Source: CAWBNS01 sp964445105
GTDB taxonomy: Bacteria; Chlamydiota; Chlamydiia; Chlamydiales; JAJFMA01
DNA length: 64,000 bases
Assembly: GCA_964445105.1 (NCBI GenBank)
Contig: CAYUJS010000001.1
Span: 1 to 64,000, forward strand
Direction: 5' to 3'
Positions 1-8,949 of the stretch are shown piece by piece. The notes under the pieces were generated by a model that was not told the DNA's origin, searched no databases, and saw only the letters and a list, made by a program, of their open reading frames with translations. A program made the translations under genes and the position numbers. Position 1 is the stretch's first letter. Every line of letters starts with the position of its first letter.

Positions 1-1831
1 AGTACCCCCCCAACACACATTTTAGAGGGCTTTTATCCCTTGGATCAAGAAACCCCTGCAATAGTTCGATCATAGCAGGCAAAATTTCGGAGTCGACTAA
101 GCTATTGCTGCGCTGAGTTGCTGTAGGGATATTCCACAGCTTGAGATACTCGAGAAAAGCTTTGCCTTGGCTGCGATCTCGCACCAAAACCGCCATCTGA
201 TTCCAGCAAAAGCCTTCTAGGAGATGCAGGCGTGACATCTCCTGAGCGATGGACGGGAAAAGGTATTGCTGCTCAAATTCTGCATTGGGAAAGGACCTGG
301 CTTGGGAAGAGACGGTTCCCTTAGCAATAAGAAAATGTAAGGCCTTTCTTTGGTCATGGAAGGGATGGTTAACAGCCTGTGGAGAAGCCTTAACGGCGCC
401 TGGATCGAGGTATGTATTGGTTCTGGGTAAAGCCATGAAGCCGGGGCAATCAAAAAGAACATTCAATGCTGCTACCAGCCCAGGTTGCGAACGATAGTTG
501 GTGCTGAGACGCCCCTGCTGGGCAAAAGTTTGAGCCGCCTGGCGATATGTGTAGATATCCGCTTGCCGAAATGCGTAGATAGATTGCTTGGGATCTCCAA
601 CGACAGTGAGATAGGTATCGCCATCCTGAGGAAAGAGAGCCTCTAGAATAGACCACTGCTGCGGATCCGTATCCTGAAACTCGTCTACCACCGCAGCTCG
701 ATAGCGCTGGCGCACTTGTTGTACGAACAATGGCTCCTGCACTGCCAAAACCATGCCAGATAATAGGCGATCAGCCCCGCGGATTTCTTCCTCCTGCAAC
801 ACTTTATTGATGAGGCGCTGGCAGTGACTCGCTAAGCAAGCGAAAATACGATTGCTATCTGAGACCTCTCTCACTGTACTCAGCAGCTCTTCTCGTACCA
901 CCTCGGCCCATTCAGGGTAGTTTAACAAGCCTGCTTTGACTTTGGGCGGCGCGGTACCAAACACCTTGTCCATCAACCGCTCGTTAGCCAAAAAAGTCTC
1001 GAAGTCAGCAGCTGTCCATTGATCTTTCGCCAACTGGTTGATCCACTGCTCGCCACTGGCGCGTACCTCTTCTTTATCTTTCACACGACCTAGAATTACT
1101 TTCCAGTCTGCCAAGAGGTTGGCAGCCGTCCAACCCTTTCTTTTTAGACGCACCATAGACTCTTGAAAACGCGTTAGATGAACAGAAAAATCTTCTGGAG
1201 GAGTAATGAGGAGGGGCTTAATCGCCTGCTCTAAAAGTTTTCTTTGAAAAACCTCTTCGTCAGCCTGAAAGGAACCAAGGACTGCTTTTAGCTGAAAAGG
1301 GCTGATGAGCTCCGCACGCACCTCCGTGCGGAGAAAATCTTTAACGATACGCAACAACAGCCTGGTGGATAATTGTTCGTCCGTATGGCCGGCGAGGGCG
1401 TTTAGATCATATTCGACTAGCATACGCGCACAAAAACCATGGATAGTAAATATCTGGGCTTGGTCGAACGCAGCGAGCGCATGTTCCACCCTTCTGGCCG
1501 CCTTTTGGCAGGCCTCAGCACCTTGCTCGTGAAGAGCCTGCAGAAACGGTGGAGCATCCATCGAAGACGACTTGGTGAGCCACTTCCAAGCTTTGTTTAG
1601 ATTTGCCTGAATACGCTTCTTTAGATCGCGGGTCGCAGCGCGTGTAAAGGTAACCGCTAGAATTTGCTCCAACAGAAGCGGTTCACCAGTGGCAGGGTCG
1701 TCCTCAATAAGTAGACGCAAAACGAGATTTTCAATAGCAAATGTCTTGCCGGTGCCGGCAGAGGCCTCAACCACACGGCTTCGGTAAACTGAGATGTCTT
1801 TTGATAGAACATCGAAGCTTGATGTGGTCAT
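1..1831 (-). CDS. recB: Exodeoxyribonuclease V beta subunit RecB (N-terminal part, runs off the window)
   Basis: UvrD/Rep-type superfamily 1 helicase subunit of RecBCD, which processes DNA double-strand ends for recombination. The frame is open from the ATG at 1831 down to base 2, about 610 residues, so roughly the N-terminal 60% of the usual length is present. Visible motifs are the Walker A EASAGTGKT near residue 21, motif Ia AVTFTRAATRDLKKRI, IFTIHGFCARML, the Walker B region VVDEFQDTDPQQW and motif III VGDPKQSIYAFR. No clear Shine-Dalgarno precedes the ATG. recC lies upstream on the same strand, 560 bp away, with repeats in between, so the two may not share one transcript. The C-terminal nuclease domain would lie left of the window. 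Confidence 0.95.
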   Translation of the reverse strand, partial: MTTSSFDVLSKDISVYRSRVVEASAGTGKTFAIENLVLRLLIEDDPATGEPLLLEQILAVTFTRAATRDLKKRIQANLNKAWKWLTKSSSMDAPPFLQALHEQGAEACQKAARRVEHALAAFDQAQIFTIHGFCARMLVEYDLNALAGHTDEQLSTRLLLRIVKDFLRTEVRAELISPFQLKAVLGSFQADEEVFQRKLLEQAIKPLLITPPEDFSVHLTRFQESMVRLKRKGWTAANLLADWKVILGRVKDKEEVRASGEQWINQLAKDQWTAADFETFLANERLMDKVFGTAPPKVKAGLLNYPEWAEVVREELLSTVREVSDSNRIFACLASHCQRLINKVLQEEEIRGADRLLSGMVLAVQEPLFVQQVRQRYRAAVVDEFQDTDPQQWSILEALFPQDGDTYLTVVGDPKQSIYAFRQADIYTYRQAAQTFAQQGRLSTNYRSQPGLVAALNVLFDCPGFMALPRTNTYLDPGAVKASPQAVNHPFHDQRKALHFLIAKGTVSSQARSFPNAEFEQQYLFPSIAQEMSRLHLLEGFCWNQMAVLVRDRSQGKAFLEYLKLWNIPTATQRSNSLVDSEILPAMIELLQGFLDPRDKSPLKCVLGGY

Positions 1832-1939
1832 TTGAAACAACTTATAAAAATTAGTAATTAACGGTAATTGTATTAAACGCCCACTAGGGTCAGATTATGA
1901 ACTCTGCAGCCGTTCATTTCAAGTGCGTCTTTGTCCCTT

Positions 1940-2091
1940 CAGCAGCTCCCACTAAAAGAAAAAGCCGGCTCAGTGAGGGCTGACAGTAGGCTCAGTTTGC
2001 GACGAATTCGTAGCCAAAGGGGTGAGGAGCAAAATAAGGCTGATGGCGGCCCCGAAGCCAGTCGGTTCGCTTTTTTTAGTGGGAACTACTG
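1940..2091 (+). repeat. Dispersed ~152-bp repeat, copy A (near full length)
   Basis: Starts CAGCAGCTCCCACTAAAA and ends TTTAGTGGGAACTACTG, so its ends are imperfect inverted repeats. It aligns end to end with the reverse complement of 46198-46350, sharing the core blocks CTCAGTGAGGGCTGACAG, CGAATTCGTAG and GAGGAGCAAAAT. It lies in the recC-recB gap and carries no gene of its own. I set the orientation of this copy as plus and refer to other copies by it. The structure fits a non-autonomous MITE-like or REP-like element; no target-site duplication was established. Confidence 0.75.
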
Positions 2092-2237
2092 TTGTCCCTT
2101 TAAAAGCAGAGCGAGGGCTAGTAGCAGGCTTATTTCACAACGAATTTGTAGCCCTAGCTGGTTTAAGGAGTAAAGTGAGGCTGATCTCTGTCCCTAAAGT
2201 AGCCGGTCTTTTTTTAGTGGCCACCATGCTGGTTCTT
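2092..2237 (+). repeat. Dispersed ~152-bp repeat, copy B (diverged tandem neighbour of copy A)
   Basis: Directly follows copy A and repeats its block order: a CCCTTTAAAAG start, a GAGGGCTAGTAGCAGGCT block matching GAGGGCTGACAGTAGGCT, ACGAATTTGTAG matching ACGAATTCGTAG, a GGAGTAAAGTGAGGCTGAT block, and a TTTTTTTAGTGG right end. Similarity to copy A is clearly lower than that of copy 46198-46350, so the tandem arrangement looks older or has evolved faster. Confidence 0.55.
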
Positions 2238-2376
2238 TTGGATGCTTGCGCAGGCCCGCATCCTGAGAAATTTCGTCTATAGAATATCTGAGACAACGCC
2301 ACAAGCTAACCACTATCAGAGTTATAAAGCGAAAAAATCAATTATGCAGTACATGCAAGAACAAGAGCAGGCTTAA
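2175..2376 (+). pseudogene. Possible small lipoprotein, frameshifted
   Basis: An AAGGAG four bases before a GTG at 2175 opens a reading frame with a basic start, a hydrophobic stretch (GLFLVATMLVLL) and a lipobox-like LDAC followed by Ala-Gly. That frame ends with TAG at 2280-2282 after 35 residues. From 2281 a +1 frame continues for about 31 residues in a coding-looking way (RISETTPQANHYQ and onward, ending QEQEQA) to a TAA at 2374-2376. Its first part coincides with the right half of repeat copy B, so the signal-like peptide may be an accident of the repeat. Either a 35-residue peptide or a decayed gene of about 66 residues; weakly supported. Confidence 0.3.
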
Positions 2377-2390
2377 ATTTTTAAGCAGGT

Positions 2391-5300
2391 CTAATGCATT
2401 GAATCTAATAAGTAAAGGCTTTTGGCAACACCGCCCCAATAGGTCAAGGTTGGCTTGTCAAAAAGGCTTAAAACATCTCTGCAGGCCCATTTGGCATACT
2501 GGTTGAAAAAACGCTTGTCTTCCAATTTTTTGCGTATTTTATCCGGATCGCCGGCGATGATAGCTGGAATCCATTCAGGAATCAGCGGAGAGGGAGATTT
2601 CTTGCAAGCTAGCGTGTACTCCACAAATAGTTTTAGGTGGCTTTCTGTACTTTCCGGTACTGATGTAGCTTTGCTATTTTTTGCCCAGAGAATGGTTTTA
2701 CTAGGCAGAATGCTTGAGGGGATGTAATTGAGCAGGAGACTTCCTGGCCAGGCTTTGATTTGTGCCTCTAGATCCCCCTTGCCATTAAATAGCCACCCCT
2801 TTGGCGAGAGATTGTTTAAGCGTCCACATAGTAACAGTGTTTGCTCGCCAGCGGTCACAGGCACGGCTGGTAGCAGCCATTGGTTGGGACGTTGCTGCAC
2901 GGGCTCTGTGGTATGTAGCCCAAATTCGACCGAAAAGAGTTCCTCGGGGTTGACATGGTGTAATATGCTCTGAAACTCTTGTCGCAATTGATTGGCAGCA
3001 ACTGCGCCAAATACGCCGGTGGGTAAAATGGTTTTGGCGGAAGCCCGCTTTAAGGCGACTTCTAGCGAGCTCTCTTTTGCCTCTTCTTTAATCTTGTACC
3101 GGCCAAGAGCGCTCAACACAAATGGTTCATCGGCCCGCAGGCTTTCTTCTTCCTGCAGATAGAGCCCTAAAGATCGATTACAGTATATCTGCAGCGGGTT
3201 TCTAGCTGCCATTTCTAGATCTTTAAGCTCAATCGTGGGTTCTTCAGAGGAGGCTTGTGGCAGATTAGAAAATGTGGAAAAAAAACTATGTGGACGGCGC
3301 TTATCTTCGCAGTAGTACGCTTTAGCGGCTTTGTAGCGCACATCTGTTTGCAGGTTAGTATTAGAGAATTTTTCTTTATCGAACGGATAGAACGGGTGGC
3401 GCACGCTAATGGCCTCGGGTAAAACCCCATAGGCTCTTTCCAGATAAGTTGTAAGCTCTGTTATCAAATTGGAGGGATTTTGCTCGCGCCCGTCTTTTGT
3501 GTCGATTCCGGTATAGCTGAGAATGAGGTGCTGGCGAGCCGATAGAATCCCATCCAGGAAACGCTGTCTGTCTTGCTCCAAGGGGGAGGGGACGTCATCC
3601 GCTAAGCTATTTTTGGCGAGCAGATTAAGCGGAGAATTGGCCTCGGAGAGGGGAAAAGCACCTTCGTCTAGACCAATCAAACAAACAACTTTGGCAGGTA
3701 TGCCCGAACTAAAACGAATAGAGCCAAAACGCACAGCCTGTCCATCGCTATCTCGCTGAATATAACGTTTGCTCTTTAAGACCCGCTCCAGCCGTTTGCG
3801 AATCGACGTAAAAGGAACAAGCGGTCGATTCACCAAGGAAAATTCGTTAATAAGCGATAGCAGCCGCTCGTTGCTGCCGCGTAGGTGATTGCTGCATAAT
3901 TTCATGAGGTAGGCAGCCCACTCTGCCGGAGTCTTTCTCGTGCCGTCTTCAAGGGGGCGCAAATCGCTTTGCAGCTGATCGATTAGCTCAACGAACTTAG
4001 CGAGCAGGTCGGACTGTGTCCAGCTCACAGAGAGCACCGGCAGAATGCGATGCTCTATGCTTTCACTTCCGTACACAAGCCCGTGTAGGAGGCGGCCTAG
4101 GCCTTCGTTCCAGGTTCCCGCGGGCTGATCCGAGACAGGCTCTTGCAAACAGTGGGCATTTTTTAGAATTTCCGCCCGGTGCTGGGGACTGATGCCCCAA
4201 ATGATGCCCGCTTGCTGTACCCAGCTGCGGATTTGCTGCAGATTAGCATCTGTAAGACCGTAACGCTGGCAGACAGGTGCGCATTCGAGAAACTCAAGCA
4301 CACTAGGTGCTTCCCAACGGCTATGAGGCAAAGCCAAGAGTCGCCGAAATCCATCCGTAAAAGTATCGTGTACAAACACCGATAGATCGGCGAGCTGATA
4401 GCGCAAAGTTTCTTCCGCCCCGAAAACGGCCTTGATATGCGGCACATAGAGCTCTATGTCTGGAGCCAAAACCTGCACCTCTAAAGGAACGATAGCATGC
4501 GCATGCATGAGATCTTTCAAAGTATCGTGGAGAGCCTCTATTTCACGATGACGATTGGGTGAGATATGCACTTGAATGGAGGAGTCGCATGGCGAAGGGT
4601 AGCTCTGATTATTCAAATGAAGCAAATCGGTGTGGAGGCGGGTCAAAATCGATACTACTTCAGGAGCTTGATGCGCACAATCTAGCTCTTGATCATCCCA
4701 ATCCAGTTGTGCGGCCATTTTTCGGCCTACTTTACCTAAATTTGCCAAAAGCGGGTTGCGGTCGCGCAATAGCTCATCCAGTGCCTGTTGTTGAGCAAGC
4801 GAAACGCCCTGTTTTTGTTGAAAACGGAGAAGCTGAGCGCTTTCGCGGTCAGATCGTATATCGGCCCAGTATTCGGCACAGGCGGAGAAAAAAAAGGCCT
4901 GCACGGAGCATTGCTTAGCCAGCTGCAGAAAAAAGCGATGGTAAAGGGGACAAAGGTAGACTTGTCCAAATAGATAAATCCTGCGCTCAGGCTGTTGCGC
5001 CAGCGGCTCTGTATGCTGGTAGGGATAGCTCCAATGCGGATAAAGAGCAAAAAGACGTTGCCAGAGGCGCTTTTGCCAATCAAAAGCTTGTGTTGACCGA
5101 GGGGCTACGATTCGTCCTGCCTGCTTTCCGTAATCGAGAAACAGTAAAGCTAACTGGTCGCAAAGGGCAACGAGGCGCTGCTGCGTTTTGCCAGCAAGTG
5201 CGCTGCCAGGGCTTGTTCCTAAGTAATCAAATAAAGGCTGCCAGACGAGGTCTTTGGTCGGTTGCTGGATGAGCTGAATGAGATCTCCCTCCAATGCAAA

Positions 5301-5573
5301 AGAGACCTGCATATGCGAGGGAAAGAGTTGTTCTGAAGACAGAACTAGACAGGCAAAAGCATCATCTTCAAAGGCAAACCGTAGACCCGCGGCTAGGCCT
5401 ATTTCGGGATCAGCGGCTAGCCGCTGTTGTAACCAATCGCGAATAGCGGAATTAGGCACGATCACCAGTCGCTCGAGAGCTAGAGCGTCTCCCAGCTGAT
5501 AGAGCTCGTGCTTGAACGCTTCGTACAAATTTTCAAGGCGATTGCTTAAGGTTACCTGCATCCTCACGTTCAT
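2391..5573 (-). CDS. recC: Exodeoxyribonuclease V gamma subunit RecC
   Basis: Chi-recognition and scaffold subunit of RecBCD. At 1060 residues it is close to the family length (about 1000-1120). The protein begins MNVRMQVTLSNRLENLYEAF, the usual RecC opening in which a Leu-rich N-terminus precedes the IVPNSAIRDWLQQRLA helicase-like segment; further landmarks are LIGLDEGAFP and RPHSFFSTFSNLPQ. The first ATG is chosen because AAGGGG lies about 11 bases upstream in the coding direction. recB follows downstream on the same strand and the YgeD-type transporter gene is divergent on the other side, the same neighbourhood as in Chlamydia. A recD gene is not in this window. Confidence 0.93.
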   Translation of the reverse strand: MNVRMQVTLSNRLENLYEAFKHELYQLGDALALERLVIVPNSAIRDWLQQRLAADPEIGLAAGLRFAFEDDAFACLVLSSEQLFPSHMQVSFALEGDLIQLIQQPTKDLVWQPLFDYLGTSPGSALAGKTQQRLVALCDQLALLFLDYGKQAGRIVAPRSTQAFDWQKRLWQRLFALYPHWSYPYQHTEPLAQQPERRIYLFGQVYLCPLYHRFFLQLAKQCSVQAFFFSACAEYWADIRSDRESAQLLRFQQKQGVSLAQQQALDELLRDRNPLLANLGKVGRKMAAQLDWDDQELDCAHQAPEVVSILTRLHTDLLHLNNQSYPSPCDSSIQVHISPNRHREIEALHDTLKDLMHAHAIVPLEVQVLAPDIELYVPHIKAVFGAEETLRYQLADLSVFVHDTFTDGFRRLLALPHSRWEAPSVLEFLECAPVCQRYGLTDANLQQIRSWVQQAGIIWGISPQHRAEILKNAHCLQEPVSDQPAGTWNEGLGRLLHGLVYGSESIEHRILPVLSVSWTQSDLLAKFVELIDQLQSDLRPLEDGTRKTPAEWAAYLMKLCSNHLRGSNERLLSLINEFSLVNRPLVPFTSIRKRLERVLKSKRYIQRDSDGQAVRFGSIRFSSGIPAKVVCLIGLDEGAFPLSEANSPLNLLAKNSLADDVPSPLEQDRQRFLDGILSARQHLILSYTGIDTKDGREQNPSNLITELTTYLERAYGVLPEAISVRHPFYPFDKEKFSNTNLQTDVRYKAAKAYYCEDKRRPHSFFSTFSNLPQASSEEPTIELKDLEMAARNPLQIYCNRSLGLYLQEEESLRADEPFVLSALGRYKIKEEAKESSLEVALKRASAKTILPTGVFGAVAANQLRQEFQSILHHVNPEELFSVEFGLHTTEPVQQRPNQWLLPAVPVTAGEQTLLLCGRLNNLSPKGWLFNGKGDLEAQIKAWPGSLLLNYIPSSILPSKTILWAKNSKATSVPESTESHLKLFVEYTLACKKSPSPLIPEWIPAIIAGDPDKIRKKLEDKRFFNQYAKWACRDVLSLFDKPTLTYWGGVAKSLYLLDSMH

Positions 5574-5613
5574 CGTTTAAACGGCCCCTTAGAACGTGCG
5601 ATATTCGTACGAT

Positions 5614-5642
5614 TTGCCAACATCGACCGATTCCCCTATAAT
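5614..5642 (+). promoter_or_regulatory. Sigma-70-type promoter for the transporter-ung pair
   Basis: TTGCCA at 5614-5619 and TATAAT at 5637-5642 with a 17-base spacer, 39 bases before the ATG at 5682. Just downstream, GATCGT and ACGATC form a short inverted repeat that could be an operator. Called from consensus only. Confidence 0.6.
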
Positions 5643-5681
5643 AGATCGTTAATCGTAACACGATCAAGGGAAATAGTATAG

Positions 5682-7463
5682 ATGACCCAAACTATGGTAA
5701 GACCTGAACAATCAAATGGATTAGTCCGTTGGGTGAGTTCTTTCTTTAATTTTCAGTTTTCTTCATTCACTTACCTGAACGTCACCCAATTTCTCGGCGC
5801 GCTGAACGATAACATCTACAAATGGTTACTCATCTACCTCTTCATCCAGATTGATGGCATCGAAGCCAGCGCGCGCACCGCAGCAATAGCCGGCGGTATA
5901 TTTGTACTGCCGTTTCTTATGTTTTCGTCCATATCAGGAACATTGGCAGATAGGATCAGTAAGCGCGACATCATTGTCGCCACCAAGATACTAGAACTAG
6001 TCATCATGGCCTCCGGTGTTCTGGCTTTCGTCTTTGAAAGTCAGCTCGCAGGCTACGGTATTCTATTTTTGATGGCGACCCAAAGCGCCATTTTTGGCCC
6101 CTCTAAATATGGCATCATCCCGGAAATTGTCTCTTCGGAGCGCATCAGCATAGCAAATGGTTTATTGTCTATGTTTACGTTCTTAGCCATCATCATCGGC
6201 ACGTTCATCCCCTCCCTATTGTTAGATACGACTGACCGTAACTTCCTGATCGGTGGATTGTTTTGCACACTACTCTCGCTGATAGGACTAGCCACGAGCT
6301 TTATGATCGAACACACACCGCCTGCAGGTTCAACGAACAAAGTGACCCCGCGCATCCTGAACGATGTTTTTAAAACGCTGAAGCTTACTCGCATAGAACC
6401 ATCTTTGCTTACCGCTGTGCTTTCTTCCGCTTACTTTATGTTCTGCGCTGCATTTTTTCAAATGAATATGATTCCATTTGCTGTCGAGCAATTAGGCCTG
6501 AGCGATGTTCAGGGAGGGTATTTATTCCTACTGACAGCCCTGGGTATCGGCTTAGGCGCTATGCTAGCTGGCAAGATTTCTGGCAAGGAAGTAGAACTGG
6601 GATTAGTGCCGCTGGGCGGCATCGGCATCATGGTCAGCTGCTTTGTTCTCAATATCTCCGCCAGTATGTGGACAGTAATACCGGCTGTGACTGCCTTAGG
6701 CTTTTTTGGGGGCGTCTGGGCAACTCCGCTCGACAGCTTCATTCAGATCGCTAGCCCCAAAGAATCCCGTGGGCAAGTGGTAGCGGCGACGAATTTTCTC
6801 TGCTTTTTTTGTGTGTTGCTAGCCTGCGCTTTTGTCTACCTGCTCTCGGAAGTCTTCGTGCTACCTGCGAGCACAGGTTTTTCTGTCATTGGATTTATGA
6901 CGCTAATTTTGGGTGGAGCTATCACCTACCAGTTTTTTGACTATGTGACGCGCTTTGTGGGTATGGTTTGTTCAAGGCTGCGGTTTCAGATGACTTTCTC
7001 GGGCCGGGAACACATCCCAGAGTCAGCAGCAATCTACATCTGCAGTCACACCGCCTGGAACGACACTTTAGTTCTGTTAGGAGCCCAAAGGCGCAGAATG
7101 CGGTTTTTCATCGAGCAAGAACAAGATCACAACAAACCTTGGCTGAAATGTATTTACCGATTGCTAAGGGTGGTGCTTTTACCAGAAATCGAATCCTTGG
7201 AAAACAATCCAAAGTGCCTCAAGCTGTTGCGTAAAGCGCTCAATAAAGGGATTAGTATTTGTATTTTTGTCGAAAACCAAGACGTCACCGCAGAAACGCA
7301 AAGACTGCGTTTAGTGATGCGTGAAATCCTCGAAGAATATCCTGTAGCCACTCTGCCTGTCTTTATCGACAAAAGTGAGAAAGAAAAACAAATTCGTTTT
7401 TTTCCGAAGCTCTACGCAGCATTCCGCTGCCCTGCGCTCATAACCTTTGGACCCCCTGCATGA
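5682..7463 (+). CDS. MFS lysophospholipid-transporter-like protein fused to a PlsC-type acyltransferase (YgeD family)
   Basis: 593 residues. The first ~420 form a major facilitator membrane domain of the LplT/YgeD type, with FLGALNDNIYKWLLIYLF near the start and the loop signature GTLADRISKRDI between early helices. The last ~160 residues look like a PlsC/LPLAT acyltransferase: the motif HTAWND (HX4D) near residue 455 supplies the catalytic His and Asp, followed by an FVENQ segment. The arrangement resembles the transporter plus acyltransferase pairing of LplT and Aas, which takes up and re-acylates lysophospholipids; substrate here is inferred. It adjoins recC, as the YgeD gene does in Chlamydia. 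Its stop overlaps the ung start by 4 bases (ATGA), so the two are probably translated together. Confidence 0.85.
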   Translation: MTQTMVRPEQSNGLVRWVSSFFNFQFSSFTYLNVTQFLGALNDNIYKWLLIYLFIQIDGIEASARTAAIAGGIFVLPFLMFSSISGTLADRISKRDIIVATKILELVIMASGVLAFVFESQLAGYGILFLMATQSAIFGPSKYGIIPEIVSSERISIANGLLSMFTFLAIIIGTFIPSLLLDTTDRNFLIGGLFCTLLSLIGLATSFMIEHTPPAGSTNKVTPRILNDVFKTLKLTRIEPSLLTAVLSSAYFMFCAAFFQMNMIPFAVEQLGLSDVQGGYLFLLTALGIGLGAMLAGKISGKEVELGLVPLGGIGIMVSCFVLNISASMWTVIPAVTALGFFGGVWATPLDSFIQIASPKESRGQVVAATNFLCFFCVLLACAFVYLLSEVFVLPASTGFSVIGFMTLILGGAITYQFFDYVTRFVGMVCSRLRFQMTFSGREHIPESAAIYICSHTAWNDTLVLLGAQRRRMRFFIEQEQDHNKPWLKCIYRLLRVVLLPEIESLENNPKCLKLLRKALNKGISICIFVENQDVTAETQRLRLVMREILEEYPVATLPVFIDKSEKEKQIRFFPKLYAAFRCPALITFGPPA

Positions 7464-8155
7464 CGATCTGCTCTTTCGAACTAGAAGCCAGTTGGCACAA
7501 AGAGCTCGCTGAGGAGCTATCGCAGCCCTACATAGCGGGGCTCGCAGCATTTGTAGAGATCGAAAGACAGGAACAAACCCCGATCTACCCGCCCAGAGAG
7601 CTTGTCTTCAACGCACTAAATAGCACACCCTACGATAAGGTCCGAGTGGTGATTGTAGGACAAGATCCCTACCATGGTAAAGGGCAGGCGCACGGCCTGA
7701 GCTTCAGCGTCCCCCATGGCGTGCCTCCTCCACCCTCGCTAAAAAATATGTTCAAGGAGCTGCACGCGGACCTTGGGCTAGCAGAACCATCTCACGGCTG
7801 CCTGATCCAATGGGCCACACAGGGCGTGCTTCTACTCAATGCGACGCTTACAGTCAGAGACGCTCAAGCAAAATCACACCACGGCAAAGGCTGGGAACGC
7901 TTCACGGACGCCATCATCGCCGCCATCGGACGAAAAAAAGAGCCCGTGGTGTTTCTTCTATGGGGTAAATCGGCGGCAGATAAAGTGCGCAACGTAAAAG
8001 AAATCCAGGGGAATAAAAACCACCTCATTCTCACCTGCGCCCACCCCTCTCCTTTGTCAGCGTACAACGGGTTCTTCGGATGTAAACACTTCTCGAAAAC
8101 CAACCAGTTCCTAGAAAGTCGAGGCCTGGCGCCTATCAACTGGGCGTTGACTTAG
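7460..8155 (+). CDS. ung: Uracil-DNA glycosylase
   Basis: Removes uracil from DNA as the first step of base excision repair. 231 residues, the usual family-1 UDG length. It carries the catalytic water-activating loop GQDPYHGKGQAHG (Asp near residue 69), the uracil-binding GVLLLNATLTVR strand, the LLWGKSA segment, and the minor-groove loop AHPSPLSAYNGFFG with the catalytic His near residue 193. Translationally coupled to the upstream membrane protein by an ATGA overlap, although the two functions are not obviously related. A hairpin follows the stop codon. Confidence 0.96.
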   Translation: MTICSFELEASWHKELAEELSQPYIAGLAAFVEIERQEQTPIYPPRELVFNALNSTPYDKVRVVIVGQDPYHGKGQAHGLSFSVPHGVPPPPSLKNMFKELHADLGLAEPSHGCLIQWATQGVLLLNATLTVRDAQAKSHHGKGWERFTDAIIAAIGRKKEPVVFLLWGKSAADKVRNVKEIQGNKNHLILTCAHPSPLSAYNGFFGCKHFSKTNQFLESRGLAPINWALT

Positions 8156-8161
8156 AGCTAG

Positions 8162-8179
8162 AAGCGCCCTCGGGCGCTT
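8162..8179 (+). terminator. Hairpin after ung
   Basis: AAGCGCC-CTCG-GGCGCTT, a perfect 7-bp stem with a 4-base loop just after the ung stop. There is no U-run after it, so it is either a weak terminator or a 3'-end stabiliser. Confidence 0.5.
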
Positions 8180-8547
8180 ACGATCGGGCCTATACGTCCT
8201 GCTAAGCACATACCCAAGCCCGCTCATAAAGCCATTACTTTATTCCAAAGTTAGCGCCTGGGCTATAACTCAAAGGCTTTCTTGGCAATCGCTATTTCAG
8301 GGGACTGGCACGCGCCTTTAAAAAGACAGTCCTATCGTTTTTCAGGGCCGATCTTGGTCGGAACAGCCCGAAGTGTCCCCTATATCAGTCTTGAAACTCA
8401 ATTCAAGACCTTTTTACGCAATTTCTAAAACCATATTTTCGGGTTTGATACGACCGACTGCTAAGCGTATGAATTTAAATAAATAAATTGTGTTTTTTAA
8501 AAATAAAATATAAAATTAAAGTAACAAAAGTAAACAAGAGAGTGACG
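8180..8547. other. Gene-free stretch between ung and a hypothetical gene
   Basis: No coding region is supported. An inverted pair, AGGGGAC near 8298 and GTCCCCT near 8375, could form a long-range stem. The last ~80 bases before 8548 turn very A/T rich (8480-8540), which fits a promoter region for the next gene, but no good -35/-10 pair could be fixed. Confidence 0.5.
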
Positions 8548-8949
8548 ATGGTTTCAGAAAAAACTATTAAATATTCACTAGATCACCTACTACACAATGA
8601 AGTGGTGCACGTAGATTTGAACGGATCACAGATAACTCTAAAGGCCTCACAAGAGCAAGAACGGCTATCCCTATCAACCGCTATCTATCGGGGAGATAAC
8701 TATGTCCCCCCTAGCGTACGACTATGTTTAAAACCGAGCTACGCGGGCCCTAGTAGCTATATCCGCACAACCCTTTCACTCGATGAAGAAAACTACACCA
8801 TTTGTTTAAACCACATGAGCAGCCTAAAAGCGCTCACCAGCCAAGAGCTGGTACGCTTGCTTGAGGAATTCAGTTGGATGGCCGAAGAATGGCGTCAAGT
8901 CCTCAACGACAACGATCGCTGCGACCTTGTTCACATTAGAGTAAAGTAG
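8548..8949 (+). CDS. Hypothetical protein, 133 residues
   Basis: Not recognised. The start at 8548 (MVSEKTIKYSLDHLL) is preferred over an in-frame ATG at 8488, because the 5' extension is A/T-rich and Lys-rich and AAGAGAG lies a few bases before 8548. The protein is acidic and mixed alpha/beta, with no signal peptide or membrane segment, and its last third is helical (LTSQELVRLLEEFSWMAEEW). Size and layout are reminiscent of type III secretion chaperones, but no diagnostic motif is visible and that is only a guess. It stands alone between gene-free stretches. Confidence 0.65.
   Translation: MVSEKTIKYSLDHLLHNEVVHVDLNGSQITLKASQEQERLSLSTAIYRGDNYVPPSVRLCLKPSYAGPSSYIRTTLSLDEENYTICLNHMSSLKALTSQELVRLLEEFSWMAEEWRQVLNDNDRCDLVHIRVK

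Noticed and set aside
217..656. Short open frames on the minus strand inside recB (217-462, 450-656)
   Set aside because: They lie in other frames of the continuous recB reading frame, whose conserved helicase motifs explain the sequence.
1931..2173. A plus-strand frame running through repeat copy A
   Set aside because: It has no ribosome-binding site and reads across a dispersed repeat; its composition comes from the repeat.
4559..5083. Overlapping long frames on both strands inside recC
   Set aside because: Shadows of recC; no recognisable product.
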